From Actinomycetes bacterium (GTDB lineage Bacteria; Actinomycetota; Actinomycetes; Actinomycetales; Cellulomonadaceae): 7,083 nt of DNA. Location: assembly GCA_023388235.1 (NCBI GenBank), contig JAEWGQ010000365.1, positions 1 through 7,083 on the forward strand, written 5' to 3'. A model generated the notes under the pieces. That model made no database searches and had not been told where the DNA came from. It worked only from the letters and a program-made list of their open reading frames with translations. This document shows positions 1 to 6,510 of this stretch, piece after piece. How positions within the stretch are numbered: the stretch's first letter is position 1; each line of letters opens with the position of its first letter. Position numbers and translations under genes: made by a program.

Positions 1-579
1 GGGCACGGGTGCCGCCAGGGGACCGCCGGGGCGCGCGGCCCGGCGGCTGAGCTCACCGACCACCGCGACCGCCACGACCACGGCGCCGAGGACGAGCAGC
101 GCCGCCGGCGACGCACCGCCCGTCACCGTGCCGGCCAGGGTGGTGCCGAGCGGCACGCCGGCCAGCGTCTGGCCGAGCAGCGCGTTCCCGTGCCCGGCGA
201 TCGTCGGGTGGACGAACACGGCGTAGATGACGCCCACGACCGGTGCCTGCACCAGCATCGGCAGGCACCCCGCGAACGGCGTCGTCCCCTCGTCCGCGTA
301 GAGCTGCACCATCGCGGCCTGCAGGCGCTGCGGGTCGTTCCGGTGCCGGCGCTGCAGCTCGGCCATGCGGGGGGCGAGCCGGGCGCGGGTCCGCTCGGCC
401 CGGGCCTGGGACACGCCGACGGGGATCAGGGCGGTGCGGACCAGCAGGGTCACGAGCACCACGGCGGCGGCCGCGGCGGCACCGCCGGCGAGCGGTTCGA
501 GCAGGTGGGTCAGGCCCATGAGGGCGCGGTAGGCCGCGTCGAGCACGGCGGCGACAGGGGGCAGGGCGAGCAGGTCCAT
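1..579 (-). CDS. YidC/Oxa1-family membrane protein insertase, 3' end cut off by the window
   Basis: The first 193 residues are visible and the frame runs off the left edge without a stop. The ATG at 579 has a GAGGA-type ribosome site a few bases upstream. The Oxa1/YidC core is plain. A hydrophobic helix at about residues 36-53 carries an arginine (R48, in LLVRTALIP) at the position of the groove arginine of the family. A charged cytoplasmic hairpin follows at about 55-98 (LAPRMAELQRRH, then LYADEGTTPF). Next comes the GCLPMLVQAPVV helix (104-123), the GVPLG segment (141-145) and another membrane helix (about 158-174). In this family the protein inserts or folds membrane proteins with or without SecYEG. 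There is no lipoprotein signal or large periplasmic domain, so it resembles the short secondary paralogue of actinobacteria and not the rnpA-linked housekeeping copy; that assignment is inference. It follows a small DUF6412-like gene on the same strand, 117 bases upstream. Confidence 0.9.
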   Translation of the reverse strand, partial: MDLLALPPVAAVLDAAYRALMGLTHLLEPLAGGAAAAAAVVLVTLLVRTALIPVGVSQARAERTRARLAPRMAELQRRHRNDPQRLQAAMVQLYADEGTTPFAGCLPMLVQAPVVGVIYAVFVHPTIAGHGNALLGQTLAGVPLGTTLAGTVTGGASPAALLVLGAVVVAVAVVGELSRRAARPGGPLAAPVP

Positions 580-645
580 GGTGGGGTCCTCGGTCGAACG
601 GGCGTGGGTACGCGTCCGCCGACCACGCCGTGCACGAGGACGCCA

Positions 646-661
646 CCGTGCGGGTGCACGG
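646..661. repeat. Perfect 6-bp inverted repeat between the small membrane gene and the insertase gene
   Basis: CCGTGC (646-651) and GCACGG (656-661) are exact inverted copies separated by four bases. They would form a short GC-only hairpin in the minus-strand transcript, within the 117-base gap 580-696. There is no run of T after it on the minus strand, so it is not a classical intrinsic terminator. A second copy of the palindrome GTGCAC lies at 630-635, 24 bases from the one at 654-659. The rest of the gap holds no gene that I can see. In DNA this rich in GC, a stem of this size can occur by chance. Confidence 0.35.
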
Positions 662-696
662 CGACGGGGTCGGGAAGAGGCCTCGGGACGGGGTGG

Positions 697-993
697 TCAG
701 CCGAGGACGGCGCCGGGTGCCCGGGGCCGGGGACGCCCGGGGGCGTCGGGATCGCTCTGCGTCGTGACGGGCCCGCAGCCCGCCGCGTCGCGCACGTGCC
801 GCCCGGGCAGGGCCGCGACGTCGAGGACGACGGCGCGCACGCCGCGGGCGAGCAGGGCCGCCGCGACCGCGACCGCGAGGGTCGTCGCACCGAGCAGCAG
901 CAGCGTGCTCGTGAGGGTGTTCGCCCCGACGACGAGCGCGACCGACACCGCGGCGTCGCGCAGCAGCGCGAGCACGGGCAGGGCGTCACCCAC
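697..993 (-). CDS. Small membrane protein, DUF6412-like
   Basis: This is a 98-residue protein starting at GTG (993), with GAGGGGAG six bases upstream. Two adjacent hydrophobic stretches (about residues 13-26 and 29-50) suggest one or two membrane helices. An arginine-rich segment follows, then a C-terminal tail with the motif DPDAPGRPRPRAPG (81-94). From memory, that DPDA-GR-RPRAPG tail is the signature of the actinobacterial DUF6412 family, which sits beside a short YidC/Oxa1-type insertase gene, exactly as here. No biochemical function is known to me. The pairing suggests a role connected with the insertase, but that is inference. The gene lies 72 bases downstream of the sugar kinase, so it could be read through from the sugar operon or have its own promoter. 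The family name is from recall and should be confirmed by a profile search. Confidence 0.75.
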   Translation of the reverse strand: MGDALPVLALLRDAAVSVALVVGANTLTSTLLLLGATTLAVAVAAALLARGVRAVVLDVAALPGRHVRDAAGCGPVTTQSDPDAPGRPRPRAPGAVLG

Positions 994-1029
994 GGCGGTC
1001 TCCCCTCGTCGGCCGGGTGGCCGCGGCCC

Positions 1030-1058
1030 AGCCTAGGCGCTGCCGCGCGGGGCGGGAA
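1030..1058 (-). promoter_or_regulatory. Weak candidate promoter for the DUF6412-like/insertase pair
   Basis: In the 72-base gap after the kinase gene, the minus strand carries TAGGCT (1035-1030), which fits the TAnnnT pattern of an actinobacterial -10 box. A TTCCCG lies 17 bases upstream (1058-1053) and is a poor -35 (three of six matches). The spacing would put the transcript start about 30 bases before the GTG at 993. TA-containing hexamers are scarce here, which is the only reason to note it. The evidence is thin. Confidence 0.2.
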
Positions 1059-1065
1059 CCGGGCC

Positions 1066-2088
1066 TCAGCGGCCGGGTACGCCCACCCCGCCGTGCAGCC
1101 CCGCCGCCGCCCGGTCCAGCGCCGCCGGCGGGGCGCCCGCGGCCTCGAGCACCAGCAGCACCGCGCCGAGCACGGGGGGCGCGGTGACCACCGTGGGCTC
1201 CGCCAGCGGGGCGCGCGCGGCGAGGCCCGCGGCGACGCCGTCGAGCAGCCGGCGGTTCCCGCTGGCGACCACGCCCCCGCCGAGCACCACCGGCACCGGG
1301 GTGCCCTCCAGCCCCAGCCGCTGGATCGCGGCCACCGCGAGCCGGACGATCTCCGCGGCCTGCTCGTCCACCACGGACGCGGCCACCCGGTCGCCGGCGT
1401 CCGCGGCGGCGAGCAGCACCGGCGCCAGGCCGGTCAGCGCGCGCGACCGGAGCCGCCCCAGGTGCAGGTCCTCCACGACGGTGGCGACGTCCGGACGCCC
1501 GAGCGCCCGCGGCACCTCGTCCGCGAGCACCGTCGCGGGCCCGCGGCCGTCCCGGGCACGGGCGGCGTGCCACAGCGCGAGCTCGCCGAGCTCCGCGCCC
1601 CCGCCCCAGTCGCCCGAGATGCGCCCGAGCGCCGGGAACCGGGCGGTCACCCCGTCCGCCCGGCGGCCGACGCAGTTGATGCCGGTGCCGCACACGACGG
1701 CCACGGCCTCGTGCGCGGCCGTGCCCGCCCGCAGCAGCGCGAACGTGTCGTTCTCCAGCACGACGGCCCCCGCCCGCGCCGCCCAGGGCAGCGCCGCGAG
1801 CGCCGTCGCGAACGTCTCGATCTCCACCGGCAGGTCCAGGCCGGACAGGTACACGCCGACCCGGTCGGCCCGCGGCCCGGCCCCGCCGGCGGCGAGCTCG
1901 CCGAGCACCGCGCCGACCAGGCCGTCGATCACGGCGACGGCGCGGTCGACCCCGATCACCTGGGGGCAGGAGCCGCCGCCGCGCGCGCGGGCCAGGACCG
2001 CGCCGTCCGCGCCGAGCGCGACGACGTCGGTCTTGCTGCCGCCGCCGTCGACCGCCAGCAGCACCGGGGCGGTGGTCACCGCGCCCAC
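1066..2088 (-). CDS. BadF/BadG-type sugar kinase, N-acetylglucosamine kinase-like
   Basis: This is a 340-residue member of the ASKHA (actin-like ATPase) superfamily that probably phosphorylates an amino sugar, sugar or glycoside in the cytoplasm using ATP. Numbered from the GTG at 2088: phosphate-1 loop DGGGSKT (14-20); a likely catalytic aspartate in END (D114); phosphate-2 motif CGTGINCVG (133-141); GDWGGGAELG (159-168); adenosine motif VVLGGGVVAS (267-276); and a conserved C-terminal PPVLGAVLL. Length and motif order match the N-acetylglucosamine kinase/BadF group; the true substrate cannot be read from sequence. GTG 2088 is preferred because GGGAG lies 8 bases upstream, giving a 13-base overlap with the GH4 gene. 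The alternative GTG at 2079 has no such site but gives a neat GTGA overlap with the GH4 stop. Either start implies translational coupling to the GH4 glycosidase. It is the last gene of the sugar operon. Confidence 0.88.
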   Translation of the reverse strand: MGAVTTAPVLLAVDGGGSKTDVVALGADGAVLARARGGGSCPQVIGVDRAVAVIDGLVGAVLGELAAGGAGPRADRVGVYLSGLDLPVEIETFATALAALPWAARAGAVVLENDTFALLRAGTAAHEAVAVVCGTGINCVGRRADGVTARFPALGRISGDWGGGAELGELALWHAARARDGRGPATVLADEVPRALGRPDVATVVEDLHLGRLRSRALTGLAPVLLAAADAGDRVAASVVDEQAAEIVRLAVAAIQRLGLEGTPVPVVLGGGVVASGNRRLLDGVAAGLAARAPLAEPTVVTAPPVLGAVLLVLEAAGAPPAALDRAAAGLHGGVGVPGR

Positions 2089-3350
2089 GCCAGGTGCTCC
2101 CGGTTCGCGGCCACGAGCGCGTCGGCCAGCCGGGTCGCGCGGTCGTACTGCCCGACCAGCGGGTGCGCGAGGAGCGCCCGCGCCACCCGGTCGGTGCCGC
2201 CCCGCAGCGCGGCGTCGAGCGCCAGCCGCTCGTACCCGGCCACGTGCGCGACCAGTCCCGCGATGTCGTCCGGAAGGGGCTGCCGGGCCGAGGACCCGAC
2301 CGTGGACAGCCCGCCGGCGGACACCGTCGCCGGCACCTCGATCACGTGGTCGTCCGGCAGGAACGGCAGGGTCCCGTCGTTGCGGACGTTCGCCACCTGG
2401 GTGTCGCCGCGGTCCGCGGTCAGCGACGCGAGCAGGTCGACCGCCGCCTCCGAGTAGAACGCCCCGCCGCGCTGCTCGAGGGCCGCGGGCTTGGTGTCCA
2501 CGGCCGGGTCGGCGTACGCGTCCAGGAGCTCCCGCTCGACGTCGAGCACCGCGTGCGCCCGGCTCACCGCCCCGGGGGCCGTCTGCTCCGCGAGCACCTC
2601 GTCGTGCGCGTAGTAGTAGCGCAGGTAGTACGACGGGACGCAGCCGAGCAGGCCGAGCAGGGCGGCCGGGAGCTCGACCTCCTCGGCGAGGGCGTCCCGG
2701 TGCCGCCCGAGCAGGTCGGGCAGGACGTCCACGCCGTCGACCCGCACGCCGCGCTCCCACGTCAGGTGGTTCAGCCCGACGTGGTCCAGCGCGACCGCCC
2801 CGGGAGCGACGCCGAGCACGTCGGCGAACCGCCGCTGGAACCCGATCGCGACGTTGCACAGCCCGACCGCGCGGTGCCCCGCCTGGAGCAGCGCCCGCGT
2901 GACGATGCCGACCGGGTTGGTGAAGTCCACGATCCAGGCGTCCGGCCGGGCGTGCCGCCGGACGGTCTCGGCGATGTCCAGCACCACCGGCACCGTGCGC
3001 AGCGCCTTCGCCAGCCCGCCGGGACCCGTGGTCTCCTGCCCCAGCGTGCCGCAGGCGTGCGGGAACGTCTCGTCGCTGTGCCGGGCGGCCTGACCACCCA
3101 CGCGGAGCTGCAGCAGCACCGCCGAGGCGTCCGCCGCGCCGGCGGCCACGTCGGCCGTCGCGGTGACGCGCACCGGGTAGCCGGCGCGGTCGAACATCCG
3201 CTGCGACACCCCGGCGACCAGCCCGAGGCGGTGCGGGTCGGGGTCCACCAGGCACAGCTCGTCGAGCGGCAGCAGGGCGCGCAGGCGCGCGAACCCGTCC
3301 ACGAGCTCGGGGGTGTAGGTGGAACCGCCGCCGATGACGGTGAGCTTCAT
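2076..3350 (-). CDS. GH4 family NAD-dependent 6-phospho-beta-glucosidase
   Basis: This 424-residue cytoplasmic glycosidase is full length for glycoside hydrolase family 4. The family cleaves by transient oxidation at C3 of the sugar with NAD and a divalent metal. Visible features are: Rossmann motif GGGSTYTPEL (7-16); an acidic DPDP (36-39) that fits the NAD ribose position; LRVGG (82-86); GQETTGPGG (104-112); FTNPVG (143-148); metal cysteine C165 in GLCN; metal histidine H195 in GLNHL; a tyrosine-rich YYLRYYY (241-247) that should hold the catalytic base; RGGAFYS (294-300); LPDDHVIEVP (331-340); and a terminal ANREHL. These match the Thermotoga BglT/LicH-type 6-phospho-beta-glucosidases as I recall them. 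The CN pair at 165-166 fits the beta-phospho group, whereas alpha-acting GH4 enzymes usually have CD or CH. The ATG follows the permease stop by two bases, with AAGGGA upstream. Neighbours are an ABC importer and a kinase, not a PTS, so its phosphorylated substrate must arise inside the cell, or the specificity has shifted. Confidence 0.93.
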   Translation of the reverse strand: MKLTVIGGGSTYTPELVDGFARLRALLPLDELCLVDPDPHRLGLVAGVSQRMFDRAGYPVRVTATADVAAGAADASAVLLQLRVGGQAARHSDETFPHACGTLGQETTGPGGLAKALRTVPVVLDIAETVRRHARPDAWIVDFTNPVGIVTRALLQAGHRAVGLCNVAIGFQRRFADVLGVAPGAVALDHVGLNHLTWERGVRVDGVDVLPDLLGRHRDALAEEVELPAALLGLLGCVPSYYLRYYYAHDEVLAEQTAPGAVSRAHAVLDVERELLDAYADPAVDTKPAALEQRGGAFYSEAAVDLLASLTADRGDTQVANVRNDGTLPFLPDDHVIEVPATVSAGGLSTVGSSARQPLPDDIAGLVAHVAGYERLALDAALRGGTDRVARALLAHPLVGQYDRATRLADALVAANREHLAWAR

Positions 3351-3352
3351 GA

Positions 3353-4186
3353 CTATCCCTTCACGCCCGTGAGGGTCACGCCCTGCACGAAGGACTTCTG
3401 AGCGAGGAAGAACAACAGGACGACCGGGACCATCGCGACGAGCGTCGCCGCCATCGTGAGGTTCCAGTCCACGGAGCGGGCGCCGCGGAACTGCGCGAGC
3501 GCGTACGAGACCGGCCAGGCGTCCTCGTTCTCCGACGTGTAGAGCAGCGGGCCGTAGTAGTCGTTCCACGCGTGGAAGAACAGGAAGATCGACGTGGCGG
3601 CCACGCCCGGCCGGGCCATCGGCAGGATCACCCGCCACAGCGTCCGGACCTCCCCGCAGCCGTCGAGGCGCGCGGCCTCCGTGTAGTCGCGGGGGATCGT
3701 CAGCAGGAACTGCCGGAGCAGGAAGATCGAGAACGCGTCGCCCAGCAGGTTCGGCAGGATCAGCGGCCACAGGGACCCCGTCAGCCCGAGGTGCGACCAC
3801 ATGACGTACAGCGGGACCGACGTGACCTGCGGCGGGAGCAGCATCATCGCGATGACCGCCAGGAAGTACAGGCCCGAGCCGCGGAACCGGATCCGCGCGA
3901 GCGCGTACGCCGCGGGCACGGACGACAGCAGCATGAACACCGTCGCCAGCACGGCGTAGAGCAGCGAGTTGCCGAAGTACTTGACCATCGGGAGCTTCGC
4001 GAAGACGGTCGCGAAGTTCTCCCAGTGCCACTGGGTCGGCCACGCGAACGCGGTGCCGGCCTGCTGCGCCGACATCACGGACGTCAGCAGGATGAACACG
4101 AACGGCAGCACGAAGATCACGGCCAGGGCGAGGAGGACCGCGTGGTCGGCGACGAAGACCAGCACGGACCGGCGACGGGGGCTCAA
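3353..4186 (-). CDS. CUT1 carbohydrate ABC transporter permease, MalG type
   Basis: This is a 277-residue inner-membrane subunit with six predicted helices (about 14-36, 72-96, 105-130, 137-160, 192-210 and 243-263). The cytoplasmic EAA loop at 170-189 begins EAARLDGCGE and ends in RVILP; in this family it contacts the ATPase. A short N-terminus and a basic C-terminus ending in TLTGVKG are typical of MalG/LacG-like permeases. The start is a TTG at 4186 that shares bases with the TGA of the preceding permease (TTGA). GGAGG lies seven bases upstream, which decides this unusual codon. Coupling to the upstream permease would help make the two subunits in equal amounts. The GH4 gene begins two bases after the stop. 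Together with the other permease and the lipoprotein it forms a sugar importer that lacks its own ATPase gene. Confidence 0.93.
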   Translation of the reverse strand: MSPRRRSVLVFVADHAVLLALAVIFVLPFVFILLTSVMSAQQAGTAFAWPTQWHWENFATVFAKLPMVKYFGNSLLYAVLATVFMLLSSVPAAYALARIRFRGSGLYFLAVIAMMLLPPQVTSVPLYVMWSHLGLTGSLWPLILPNLLGDAFSIFLLRQFLLTIPRDYTEAARLDGCGEVRTLWRVILPMARPGVAATSIFLFFHAWNDYYGPLLYTSENEDAWPVSYALAQFRGARSVDWNLTMAATLVAMVPVVLLFFLAQKSFVQGVTLTGVKG

Positions 4187-5118
4187 CTGGCCACCTCCGG
4201 GGTCGACGAGGAGAAGCGGCGCAGCAGGAACGCCATGACCACCGCGGTGACGGCGAACAGCAGGACCGCCATCGCCGAGGCGTAGCCGAGCAGGTTCGAG
4301 CCGAACGCCTTGCTGTACAGCAGCTGGCCGTAGGTGAGCGTCGAGGAGTCGGGCCAGCCGAGCAGCGTGCTCGTCCCGGCGCCGACGCTCGACCGTCCCA
4401 TGGCGGTCGCCGACGCGACGGCCGGCTCGGTGAAGTACTGCAGGGCGCCGATGATCCCGGTGATGAGCGAGAACAGCAGGACGGGCGCCATGTTCGGCAG
4501 CGTCACGAAGCGGAAGCGCTGCAGCCCGTTCGCGCCGTCGAGCTCGGCCGCCTCGTACTGCTCGGCCGGGACGTCCAGCAGGGCCGCCAGGAAGATCACC
4601 ATGATGTCGCCCAGCACCCAGAGCCCGAGCAGCACCAGCGACGGCTTCGACCACGCGGGGCTGGTGAACCAGCCCGGGCTCCCGAGCCCGACCGCGTCGA
4701 GCAGCTGCGCGACGGGGCCGGTGCTCGGGTTGAGCAGGAACACGAAGGCGATGGTCGACGCCACCGGCGGGATCAGGGCCGGCAGGTAGTAGAGGGTGCG
4801 CAGCACACCCGCCGCCCGGCGGGCCCGCGTGAGCACCCACGCGACGAGCAGGGCCCCGGCCATCCGCACCGGCACGAGCACCGCCACGAACCACAGCGTG
4901 TTCCGGGTGGCCTGCCCGATGAGCGGGTCACCGCCGAACAGGAAGCGCCAGTTCGCGAAGGAGTTCCACCGCGGCGGGTTCGACAGGTCGAACGTGGTGA
5001 ACGAGTACAGCACGGTCATCACGAGCGGGAAGACGAAGAACACCACCATGCCGAGCAGCGAGGGGGCGAGGAAGGCGAACGCCACCCACCCGCGCCGGCG
5101 TCGGACGGCCGGGGCCAC
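4183..5118 (-). CDS. CUT1 carbohydrate ABC transporter permease, MalF type
   Basis: This is a 311-residue membrane subunit. A basic N-terminus (MAPAVRRRR) precedes a first helix at about 13-36. Further helices lie near 73-96, 107-130, 160-182, 211-231 and 276-300. The EAA loop at 189-208 begins EAAELDGANG and ends in VTLP. The YLPALIPPVA stretch (111-120) is typical of UgpA/LacF-like sugar permeases. It lacks the extra N-terminal helices and large periplasmic loop of enterobacterial MalF. The GTG at 5118 has GGGGAG six bases upstream, inside the 3' end of the binding-protein gene, whose stop is two bases away. Its own stop overlaps the TTG of the next permease. It should pair with that permease to form the channel. 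The substrate is likely a di- or oligosaccharide, judged only from the neighbouring GH4 gene. Confidence 0.93.
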   Translation of the reverse strand: MAPAVRRRRGWVAFAFLAPSLLGMVVFFVFPLVMTVLYSFTTFDLSNPPRWNSFANWRFLFGGDPLIGQATRNTLWFVAVLVPVRMAGALLVAWVLTRARRAAGVLRTLYYLPALIPPVASTIAFVFLLNPSTGPVAQLLDAVGLGSPGWFTSPAWSKPSLVLLGLWVLGDIMVIFLAALLDVPAEQYEAAELDGANGLQRFRFVTLPNMAPVLLFSLITGIIGALQYFTEPAVASATAMGRSSVGAGTSTLLGWPDSSTLTYGQLLYSKAFGSNLLGYASAMAVLLFAVTAVVMAFLLRRFSSSTPEVAS

Positions 5119-5120
5119 GG

Positions 5121-6470
5121 TCAGCTCCCCGCCTGGAGCTGGGCGGCGGCGTCGATCTCGTCGTCCACCTGCGCCAGCATCGCCGCGAGGTCGTCGACCT
5201 TGCCGGCCTGCCACTGCTGCGTGTGCGTGCCGAGGATCGTCTGGTACTCCGGCCCGAGCGCGCTCGGCGGGGTGGTCGACGACGCGGGGTGCTCGAACAC
5301 CTCGAGGAACGTGCGGAACTGGTCGGAGACCTCGAGGTCCGGCGACGCGATCGCGTCGTGCACCGTGGGGACGTTCTTCAGCCCGTTGGACAGCGCGACC
5401 TGGGCGGCCGGGTCCGTGGTCAGGTACTTGACCAGGGCCCACGCGGCCTCCGGGTTCTGGGTGCCCTTGCCGATGCCGACGATGTTCCCCGTGATGTACC
5501 CGGAGCCGTAGGCGTCCTCGTGCCCCGCGGCCATGGGCAGCGGCGCGGTGCCGTAGTCGAGGTCGGGCGCCTGGTCGGCGACGAACGCCGTGCGGTACTC
5601 CCCGTCGACGTTCATCGCGACGCGGCCGGTCTGGAAGTCGTTCTGCGCGGAGAACTCCTGGCCCAGGCCCGCCTGGAACGTGGCGAGCGCGTCGTAGCCC
5701 CCCAGCCGGTCGATCAGGTCCGCCTGCCACTCGAGCAGCTCGGTCCAGCCCTCCGACGACCCGATCGCGGAGGTGCCGTCGTCGTTCAGCCACTCGGCCT
5801 CGGCCGCCGGGGCCCAGTGCGCCTCGGAGTTCTCGTAGTACCCGAGCAGCGGCATGAACCCGAGCGTCTCGATCGACCCGTCGGCCGCGTAGGTCGTGAG
5901 GTCGACCGCCATGTCCGCGAGCTCGTCCAGGGTGGTCGGCGGCTCGGTGTAGCCGCCCTCCGCGAGCAGCGCCCGGTTGTAGTACAGGCCGTAGACGTCG
6001 GCGAGCGCCGGCATGACGCACCGCACGCCGTCGTACTCGGTGTAGGAGCGGACCGTCGCGGGGATCTGGTCGAGGTCCACGTCGTCACGCTCCAGGAACG
6101 ACGCCAGGTCGATGAAGTCCCCGGAGGAGCACAGCGTGCCCACCTGGTCCGTCGAGTACGAGAGGCCGACGTCGATGGCCTGCCCGGCGGAGATCGCCTG
6201 GCGCATCTTCTGGTCGTCCTGGCCGGACTTCACCTCGACCGTGACGCCGGGGTTGGCCGCCTCGAAGTCGTCGACGACCGACTGGATCACCTCCGCCTCC
6301 CGGTCGGCGAAGAAGTGCCAGAACTCGATCGTGCCGGACAGCTCGGACGGCGCCTCGGCGGCGGCGGTCGGGGCGTCGCCGGAGCTGCCCCCGCACGCGG
6401 ACAGGCCGAGCGCGGCGGCGGCGACGAGGGCGGGGACGACGGCGAGGCGCCGTCGGGGACGTGTGCTCAC
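5121..6470 (-). CDS. Extracellular sugar-binding lipoprotein of the ABC importer
   Basis: This is a 449-residue family 1 solute-binding protein. A twin-basic N-terminus (RPRRR) and hydrophobic core lead to the lipobox LSAC with lipidated C26. A Gly/Ser/Ala-rich linker runs to about residue 43, so the mature protein is tethered outside the membrane. The fold begins GTIEFWHFFADRE (46-58). Hallmarks of the family are FEAANPGVTVEV (69-80), GLYYNRALL (161-169), a MNVDGEYR stretch (286-293) and GNIVGIGKGTQNPEAAW (328-344). Aromatic residues at Y211, Y212, W219, W227, W242 and W248 could stack on sugar rings. C114 and C151 are the only other cysteines and could form a disulfide. The GTG at 6470 has GGAG six bases upstream. 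It is the first gene of the operon, which suits the high dose needed for a binding protein. The ligand is not identifiable from sequence; a beta-glucoside or chitobiose-like sugar is suggested by the GH4 and kinase genes. Confidence 0.93.
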   Translation of the reverse strand: MSTRPRRRLAVVPALVAAAALGLSACGGSSGDAPTAAAEAPSELSGTIEFWHFFADREAEVIQSVVDDFEAANPGVTVEVKSGQDDQKMRQAISAGQAIDVGLSYSTDQVGTLCSSGDFIDLASFLERDDVDLDQIPATVRSYTEYDGVRCVMPALADVYGLYYNRALLAEGGYTEPPTTLDELADMAVDLTTYAADGSIETLGFMPLLGYYENSEAHWAPAAEAEWLNDDGTSAIGSSEGWTELLEWQADLIDRLGGYDALATFQAGLGQEFSAQNDFQTGRVAMNVDGEYRTAFVADQAPDLDYGTAPLPMAAGHEDAYGSGYITGNIVGIGKGTQNPEAAWALVKYLTTDPAAQVALSNGLKNVPTVHDAIASPDLEVSDQFRTFLEVFEHPASSTTPPSALGPEYQTILGTHTQQWQAGKVDDLAAMLAQVDDEIDAAAQLQAGS

Positions 6471-6510
6471 GGGGTGCTCCGTTCTCTGGTGCGGGCGTGC
6501 AGGATCGGCA

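Noticed and set aside
53..646. Minus-strand frame of 197 codons overlapping the insertase gene
   Set aside because: It is an out-of-frame, Arg/Pro-rich translation of the insertase region. The frame starting at 579 carries all the conserved YidC/Oxa1 motifs.
510..989. Minus-strand frame of 159 codons over the DUF6412-like gene
   Set aside because: It is Cys/Ser/Arg-rich and out of frame. The 697-993 frame has a good ribosome site, membrane helices and the conserved tail.
1019..1038. Palindromes GGCCGCGGCC (1019-1028) and GCCTAGGC (1031-1038) as operators
   Set aside because: Short GC palindromes are expected often at this composition, and neither matches an operator I know.
1059..1076. Possible terminator hairpin spanning the kinase stop codon
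   Set aside because: The arms (CCGGGCC and GGCCGG) pair only with a bulge, the stem includes coding bases and the stop, and no T run follows.
190..2457. Very long plus-strand open frame (755 codons) and other long plus-strand frames over the kinase and GH4 genes
   Set aside because: They run antisense to genes with clear family motifs, and their composition is dominated by Arg, Gly, Pro and Ala with no recognisable domain. This is typical of shadow frames in GC-rich DNA.
4183..6021. N-terminal extension of the first permease to about 612 residues
   Set aside because: The extension is an out-of-frame reading of the binding-protein gene. The GTG at 5118 has GGGGAG six bases upstream, and the protein from there is normal length.
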